From contig JAIRZE010000106.1 in assembly GCA_031267375.1 (NCBI GenBank), positions 1 to 9,951 on the forward strand: DNA of 9,951 nt. The letters run 5' to 3'. The position numbers and the translations under genes are program-made. The stretch comes from Rickettsiales bacterium. GTDB lineage: Bacteria > Pseudomonadota > Alphaproteobacteria > Rs-D84. Below, piece after piece: positions 6,348 through 9,951 of this stretch (positions are counted from its first letter, which is position 1; every line of letters begins with the position of its first letter). The notes beneath the pieces were generated by a model. That model searched no databases, was not told the origin of the DNA, and worked only from the letters and a program-made list of their open reading frames with translations.

Positions 6348-6473
6348 GACAAGGCGAAGCCTTGTCATTGCGGACCTCGGTCCGCAACAGGGCTAAGAAA
6401 TTTCATATTTTATTTTAATAAAGTATGTTGACCAAAGCCCTATGCCGCAATGATAAAAACACTTTGTGTTTTT
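6348..6473. repeat. REP-like palindromic element, copy 2, with flanking hairpins
   Basis: The core (6363-6453) starts TGTCATTGCGGACC, with an inner hairpin TGCGGACC/GGTCCGCA, then CAGGGCT. It ends with the partial complement AGCCCTATGCCGCAATGA. A 3-base-loop hairpin lies at each end: ACAAGGC-GAA-GCCTTGT on the left (6349-6365) and AAAAACAC-TTT-GTGTTTTT on the right (6455-6473). The left hairpin is shared with copy 3 apart from its loop. The spacer is AT-rich. Confidence 0.7.
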
Positions 6474-6689
6474 GTAAAATAGGCAAGATTTGAAAAACTG
6501 AATAATCTTGCTCCAAATTTACGAAATTGTTCCGGACCGATTCGCAGATCTTTTTAATCACATCATTTCATTGAAATTATTGCCGGTAAAATTATTTACA
6601 TAATACGGTAATATTATACCGTAATTTGTTGATATTGTCGCGCAAAATTTTATAAAACACCTCGCATTTCAACTTGTATTTCTTTTTAA

Positions 6690-6787
6690 CAAGGCTTCGC
6701 CTTGTCATTCCCGCGAAGGCGGGAACAGGGCTAATAAATTACACTGTTTATTTTTCAAGCCCTATTGCCACTAGCGCAGGAATGACA
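6690..6787. repeat. REP-like palindromic element, copy 3
   Basis: Begins with the hairpin ACAAGGC-TTC-GCCTTGT, then TGTCATTCCCGCGAAGGCGG and an ACAGGGCT block. It ends with a diverged complement (AGCCCTATTGCCACTAGCGC...GGAATGACA). It is related in layout to 911-997, with mutated right-arm pairing, so it looks like an older copy. Confidence 0.75.
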
Positions 6788-7086
6788 AATTAGCACTTAA
6801 AGAAAATTTTGCAGACAAATGCGTTATAAAGGCATCAAAATATGAAATTTTTCGCGATATAATTTTTCCAGAAAATCAAATATTGTGATTAAATTCATAA
6901 AAATACAGGAATTTTATCAAATATAAATAGCAGAAATAATGCCTGTACATAAATTATTCTTGAAAATAGCGATATTTTATACCGGAACACATTGCCTTGT
7001 TTTCTTTGGCCAAATTCCGACACTGAAACCGCGGACTGTACAATAAACTTTTGCCAAACAAGAACTGTTTTTATAAAAATTTCCGT

Positions 7087-7120
7087 GCGGAAAAAATCTT
7101 ATTCCGCGAATTTTTGTTTT
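7087..7120 (+). terminator. Terminator-like hairpin without an assigned gene
   Basis: GCGGAA (7087-7092) pairs with TTCCGC (7102-7107) around a 9-nt loop. It is followed by GAATTTTTG and a run of eight T. No gene lies upstream on this strand for over a kilobase, so it could be chance or the end of an unannotated small RNA. The stem is short. Confidence 0.3.
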
Positions 7121-7360
7121 TTTTGCACGCGAATCGCGCAGAGAAAACGCGTAAAACTGAATCGCCAAAAATAAAAATCGCCTCTTTTAGATTTTACGAA
7201 ATTATTTTTCCTGCGTGCCGCCGCAACTACACAAACCACTGGAAGAAAAAACAAACCAGGCATTACGGTAATATATTACCTTATTTATTTTTTTCAAGCA
7301 TCCGATGCGTCAAATTAAATGGCGATTTTACCCCTAACCCGTCGCCGGGGCAAGGGTGAT

Positions 7361-7399
7361 AAAAAAAATACTTGACAAATAAACCGGGGGGGGTAGACT
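7361..7399 (+). promoter_or_regulatory. Promoter of the radical SAM gene with an 8-G spacer run
   Basis: A perfect TTGACA -35 (7372-7377) is followed after 16 bp by TAGACT (7394-7399) as -10. The last eight spacer bases (7386-7393) are all G. Eight A residues upstream (7361-7368) resemble an UP element. Transcription would start near 7406, giving a leader of about 115 nt. Gain or loss of a G would shift the spacing between 15, 16 and 17 bp, as in known phase-variable promoters such as meningococcal porA. Confidence 0.7.
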
Positions 7400-7521
7400 G
7401 CGTTTGTCAATTTTGCACAAAAACGGCCGGATTTGCGAAAAAACAAACCGCTTAAACGAGCCGATACAAACACATTAAACATAAAGCATCTTAAACAGAT
7501 AAACACATCAGGGGATATATT

Positions 7522-8775
7522 ATGAGTTTTTTGGATTTTATTTTTAAGCGCAACCGCAAACAAAGCGACCAGGACCTGAACGCAGATATTGCAAGGCTTC
7601 TTTTTCGCGAGTTGCCGGGCCTGATTGAACATCTTGATAATATGATAAAAGCAAGTTCTGATAAAAAATCGGACAAGCCCCCGCAGCAGCAAAACCGGTC
7701 TTCCGAAACTCCGCAATTTTCCGCCGCGCCGCACAATCCGGACGAGATTATGCCCCCGGTTATGAAATGCTTGGACTTTGCGCCGGTCCAGATGCGCGCG
7801 AATCCCGCGCTGGCCGTTCGGCTTTTTCACGGCAATCTTTGCAATTTTAATTGCCCTTATTGCTTTACAAACGCGCCATCCACATTAAATGGGGCCAGTA
7901 TAAAAAAAGTGCTGTCCGCTGATCCGCACCGCGATGAACTTTTGACCGCAGAAGAAAAATGGCAAGCACTGAAATATATGCAAAGCGAATTTGGCACCCA
8001 AACCGTTATTATAAACGGCAAAGGCGAACCCTTGCTGGAACCCGACACGCCAGAACTGATAGATAATATCTGCGATTTGGGAATGCATACTCTGCTGGTT
8101 AGCAACGGCAGCCTGCTGAAACCTGAATTATTAAAGCGCTGGGAAAACGCGCCTGTGTCTTTTATGGTAAAGCGCAACGCGATAAATAATGATGCTGCGG
8201 AAAATGCATTATTCGGATTGCCGGAAAAGAGCAGGGCAGGGGATGCGATTCGCGAATTAACCAATCCTGACAATAAATTGACGGAAAAATACCGGGCAGA
8301 GCGCCGCTTTGCCATTAATTGCGTGCTGTCCAAAGACACGGCGGACAGTGCGCCGCAGATTTTGGAATTTTGCCGCGATAATGGCTTTATCCCGTGGTTT
8401 GACCGGCTGTTGGAAGACGGGCGCTGCACAGGCAATTATGCGGCGGCGAATCGCCTGAGCCCGGCGGAGTTTGCAAAAGTTGCGCGCAGTCTTTCCGAAA
8501 TGGATAAAAAATACGGATATGATTATAATATGACGGCGGATATGAACCTGGGCTGTCCGCCGGAATTGAATAATCGCTTTGTGCAGATAACGAATCACGG
8601 GAAATTGAATGCGATAACGAAGTTCGGCCTGGCGACAGATTGCGGACTTATAAAGAAATGCATAAATTGCAACGCGCTGGCCAACAGCGAAGATTTTGAT
8701 GATTTCAGATATTACCAGTGCAGAACTCGCGAAAACGAGGTCCGCGAAGCATTCGGAATGCAGAGGTATAGATAA
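7522..8775 (+). CDS. Radical SAM protein with extra C-terminal cysteines (SPASM-like)
   Basis: A 417-residue enzyme that should bind a 4Fe-4S cluster through CNFNCPYC (C107, C111, C114) and cleave S-adenosylmethionine to start radical chemistry. KGEPLL (167-172) matches the conserved GEP motif after the second strand, and LLVSNGS (191-197) the next strand. A second set of cysteines near the end (C345, C374, C380, C383, C400, with CGLIKKCINC at 374-383) suggests auxiliary cluster(s) of the SPASM/twitch type, known from peptide and protein modifying enzymes. Residues 1-75 are hydrophilic and look like a flexible helical extension absent from small members. Start: AGGGG lies 8 bp before the ATG. 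The substrate is unknown. No precursor peptide or partner gene is adjacent; the gene is transcribed alone. A palindromic repeat follows the stop within 4 bp. Confidence 0.85.
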   Translation: MSFLDFIFKRNRKQSDQDLNADIARLLFRELPGLIEHLDNMIKASSDKKSDKPPQQQNRSSETPQFSAAPHNPDEIMPPVMKCLDFAPVQMRANPALAVRLFHGNLCNFNCPYCFTNAPSTLNGASIKKVLSADPHRDELLTAEEKWQALKYMQSEFGTQTVIINGKGEPLLEPDTPELIDNICDLGMHTLLVSNGSLLKPELLKRWENAPVSFMVKRNAINNDAAENALFGLPEKSRAGDAIRELTNPDNKLTEKYRAERRFAINCVLSKDTADSAPQILEFCRDNGFIPWFDRLLEDGRCTGNYAAANRLSPAEFAKVARSLSEMDKKYGYDYNMTADMNLGCPPELNNRFVQITNHGKLNAITKFGLATDCGLIKKCINCNALANSEDFDDFRYYQCRTRENEVREAFGMQRYR

Positions 8776-8778
8776 AAG

Positions 8779-8838
8779 CTCGGTGGAAATTCCCCTTCCC
8801 TTTGGGAAGGGGTGGCGCGTAGCGCCGGGGTAGGGGTA
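8779..8838. repeat. Half-element related to the palindrome after gpsA
   Basis: GCTCGGTGGAAATTCCCC, then a CCTTCCC/GGGAAGG hairpin, then GGTGGCGC..GCGCCGGGG and TAGGGGT. This mirrors the left half of the 5956-6088 element, whose complementary right arm is absent here. It begins directly after the radical SAM stop and ends just before the pal terminator. Confidence 0.7.
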
Positions 8839-8839
8839 A

Positions 8840-8863
8840 AAAATGCCGCTTGCGCGGCATTTT
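8840..8863 (-). terminator. Rho-independent terminator of pal, possibly bidirectional
   Basis: ATGCCGC (8843-8849) and GCGGCAT (8854-8860) form a perfect stem with a 4-nt loop, extended by A/T pairs on both sides. Read on the minus strand it lies right after the pal stop and ends in six T. Read on the plus strand it ends in TTTTCTT, so it may also stop the radical SAM transcript. Confidence 0.85.
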
Positions 8864-8864
8864 C

Positions 8865-9284
8865 TTATTTCACAGTTGTCGTAGCATTACGATTCTGAGA
8901 CCACACGGATTCGCCTGTACCCAAGACGGCCGGCTTTTCCTTGCCATACGAAATCGTTGAAACGCGATTCGCTTCCACGCCGTCCTTTACTATAACGGAC
9001 TTTGCAGAATTCGCGCGCTTCTGGCCCAATGCCAAGTTGTATTCGGTGGTGCCGCGCTCGTCGCAGTTTCCGGCAATCTGAACCTTTACATCGTTATGAT
9101 TTTTCAGGTACAGGGACTGGCCCAGCAGGTTATTGCGCGCTTCCTCGCTAATTTCCGCGGAATCAAACGCAAAGAAAACTTTCTGACCGTTCATATCGGA
9201 CGGCTCTACAATTTTATTGGATCCGCCGCAGGCAGCCAGCAACATTCCAGCAAAGCCCAGCATTGCAAAATTTTTGATTTTCAT
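8865..9284 (-). CDS. pal: Peptidoglycan-associated lipoprotein Pal
   Basis: A 139-residue outer-membrane lipoprotein of the Tol-Pal envelope system, which links the outer membrane to peptidoglycan during cell division. The signal peptide ends in the lipobox LLAAC (lipidated C19). The OmpA-like domain spans about 35-135, with FAFDSAEIS (38-46) and NCDERGTTEYNLALGQKRA (73-91). D75 and R90 sit at the spacing of the Asp and Arg that hold diaminopimelate in OmpA-family domains. The length is at the short end for the family. A GGGAG ribosome site is 7 bp before the ATG. tolB and ybgF, the usual neighbours, are not next to it here: the downstream neighbour is the radical SAM gene and the upstream neighbour a divergent UDG-like gene, so pal is on its own. 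Confidence 0.95.
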   Translation of the reverse strand: MKIKNFAMLGFAGMLLAACGGSNKIVEPSDMNGQKVFFAFDSAEISEEARNNLLGQSLYLKNHNDVKVQIAGNCDERGTTEYNLALGQKRANSAKSVIVKDGVEANRVSTISYGKEKPAVLGTGESVWSQNRNATTTVK

Positions 9285-9299
9285 AAAAATACTCCCTTG

Positions 9300-9336
9300 T
9301 ATTTTAGTTATTCGCTTGCTAGTTTATACTAAAATA
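9300..9336. promoter_or_regulatory. Inverted repeat in the pal / UDG-like divergent promoter region
   Basis: TATTTTAGT (9300-9308) and ACTAAAATA (9328-9336) are perfect 9-bp inverted arms 19 bp apart. A TATACT hexamer (9325-9330) on the plus strand, about 32 bp before the UDG-like start, is a candidate -10. No clear -35 is seen for either gene. The repeat could be an operator acting on both. Confidence 0.35.
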
Positions 9337-9361
9337 TATGCAAAATCAAGGGAAATCAAAT

Positions 9362-9951
9362 ATGGGAAACAATTCTTTGAAAGATCTGGTTATGTCCGGC
9401 GTCGTTTGGGAGCTGAGCGATGGCAAAGGGCAAAAGGCAAAAGGCAATTATGCCGATACTCTGCAAACAAAAACAAATATTCAGGACAAGCCTGCCCTTT
9501 GCCCTATGCCCTCTGCCTTGCCAGCCGCCACCGCGCCCGTCGCGCCCGATTCGGCAAGTATTGTCGCGAACGAGGCGGGGGATATAGACTCTCTGCTGGC
9601 GGCCGTTGCCGCGTTTGATCATCCGCTGAAACAATTCGCAAAGAACACGGTGCTGCCGGATATACAAGGCAAAGGGCAAAAGGCAAAAGGCAATTCTGCC
9701 TTGCTTGTCATAACTGATTCGCCAAGTCTGGACGATGACGAAACCGGACAAATTTTATCCGGGCCCGCGGGGGACTTGTTTGATAAAATGATCGGCGCGA
9801 TAAATCTGACGCGTGCGGACTTATCAATTATGCCGCTGGTATTTTGGCGCGCGCCGGGGGGCCGGACGCCAGCGCGCGAAGAATTGGACCTTTGCCGGCC
9901 CTTTGTCAGCCGCGCGATTGAACTGCTGCAACCAAAAGCAATTCTGACGCT
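9362..9951 (+). CDS. Uracil-DNA glycosylase family 4-like protein (3' end outside window)
   Basis: The first 196 codons are present; the frame stays open to the window end. The pattern GDLFDKMIGAINLTRADL (137-154), PLVFWRAPGGRTP (158-170), then LDLCRPFVSRAIELLQPKAIL is that of family 4 uracil-DNA glycosylases, which remove uracil from DNA. The N-terminus (SLKDLVMSGVVWELSD, then an Ala/Pro linker and AAFDHPLKQFAKNTVL) matches the alphaproteobacterial layout. Oddities: the usual Cys before PLK is His87, and the active-site GEAPG motif reads TDSPS (118-122). Two in-frame insertions encode the same peptide GKGQKAKGN (21-29, 103-111). It may be a divergent or weakened enzyme. The start was chosen because AAGGGA precedes it by 8 bp; an in-frame ATG at 9338 lacks a ribosome site. 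Confidence 0.78.
   Translation, partial: MGNNSLKDLVMSGVVWELSDGKGQKAKGNYADTLQTKTNIQDKPALCPMPSALPAATAPVAPDSASIVANEAGDIDSLLAAVAAFDHPLKQFAKNTVLPDIQGKGQKAKGNSALLVITDSPSLDDDETGQILSGPAGDLFDKMIGAINLTRADLSIMPLVFWRAPGGRTPAREELDLCRPFVSRAIELLQPKAILT
9422..9520. repeat. Inverted heptad-repeat element inside the UDG-like gene
   Basis: Four 7-bp units of GGCAAAR type (9422-9449) form the left arm, and four TGCCYTN-type units (9493-9520) form the right arm, near complements of each other around a 43-bp spacer. The total is 99 bp, a multiple of three, translated as residues 21-53. Family members are expected to have a variable linker here, which would tolerate the insertion. Confidence 0.75.
9668..9695. repeat. 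Single heptad array, second copy in the UDG-like gene
   Basis: 28 bp identical to 9422-9449 and in the same reading frame, so it again encodes GKGQKAKGN (residues 103-111). There is no second arm. It lies between the TVLPD strand and the ALLVI strand, just before the active-site loop. Confidence 0.75.

Larger units (their letters stand above)
6089..7371. other. Long AT-rich region without a convincing gene
   Basis: About 1.3 kb in which every reading frame over 60 codons looks random: biased residues, no ribosome site, and overlap with repeats. It holds two REP-like elements, four CCGGCC/CCGGCT-plus-T-tract motifs (6170, 6201, 6295 and weaker relatives), and an inverted repeat GCAAGATT/AATCTTGC at 6483-6511. 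It also holds two similar palindromes (6604-6623, 7267-7280), a hairpin followed by T-rich DNA (7087-7120) and, near its right end, a GC-rich stretch at 7330-7356. I saw no tRNA, rRNA, SRP, tmRNA or RNase P signature. Only two one-mismatch DnaA-box-like sites (TTATTTACA 6592, TGTACATAA 6947) were noticed, too few to call an origin. Confidence 0.6.

Noticed and set aside
6121..6387. Open frame of 88 codons on the minus strand
   Set aside because: It overlaps CCGGCC/T-tract motifs and the REP-like element, has biased composition and lacks a ribosome site; probably chance.
6580..6960. Possible replication origin near parAB
   Set aside because: The region is AT-rich but only two one-mismatch DnaA-box-like sites were noticed, with no cluster, and no dnaA, hemE or parS nearby.
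7330..7356. Third copy of the palindrome family found after gpsA and the radical SAM gene
   Set aside because: CCCCTAACCC and GCCGGGG blocks resemble its end, but the match is short and GC-rich sequence could give it by chance; not called as an element.
6977..7359. Overlapping open frames of 60-100 codons on both strands
   Set aside because: Composition is Lys/Phe-rich as expected for AT-rich random DNA, with no family-like motif and no ribosome site.
9422..9695. CRISPR array
   Set aside because: Two identical 28-bp repeats occur, but the spacing is 218 bp, an inverted copy lies between, and everything is in one coding frame.

Overview
The window looks like a piece of an alphaproteobacterial chromosome with moderate GC in genes and AT-rich intergenic DNA. 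The case rests on the gene order rsmG-parA-parB, the style of the TPR protein and of the uracil-DNA glycosylase-like N-terminus, and a beta-barrel surface protein of the Omp25/opacity type. The density of palindromic and heptad repeats, an unusually short GpsA and long repeat-filled spacers suggest an uncultured, possibly host-associated lineage. I cannot name a genus from sequence alone.

Layout. 71-784 (+) is a secreted outer-membrane beta-barrel protein with its own promoter and terminator, followed by a REP-like palindromic repeat. 1050-3482 (-) carries rsmG, parA and parB in that order: 16S rRNA methylation plus the ParABS chromosome-partition pair. ParA and ParB are tightly coupled. An inverted heptad-repeat element separates rsmG from parA and supplies the rsmG stop codon. 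Divergently, 3509-5955 (+) is a two-gene unit with a 4-bp overlap: a membrane-anchored TPR protein and a compact glycerol-3-phosphate dehydrogenase (gpsA). A 133-bp near-perfect palindrome starts directly after the gpsA stop. 6089-7371 has no convincing gene. It contains two more REP-like elements, several hairpins and repeats of a CCGGCC-plus-T-tract motif. 7522-8775 (+) is a radical SAM protein with extra C-terminal cysteines, preceded by a strong-looking promoter whose spacer is an 8-G run. 8865-9284 (-) is the peptidoglycan-associated lipoprotein Pal. 9362-9951 (+, cut by the window end) is a uracil-DNA glycosylase family 4-like protein interrupted in frame by two heptad-repeat insertions.

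The most unusual content is at the repeat level. (1) Short-period (7 or 8 bp) tandem arrays, often arranged as inverted arms, occur at or inside the ends of parB and rsmG and inside the coding frames of rsmG and the UDG-like gene, and are translated. (2) The 11-mer CCGGCCTTTTT occurs seven times on either strand, in genes and spacers, usually with a second A/T tract one helical turn downstream, which resembles a DNA uptake signal. (3) The G-run promoter has the architecture of a phase-variable promoter. These are hypotheses from a single window; genome-wide counts would decide them.
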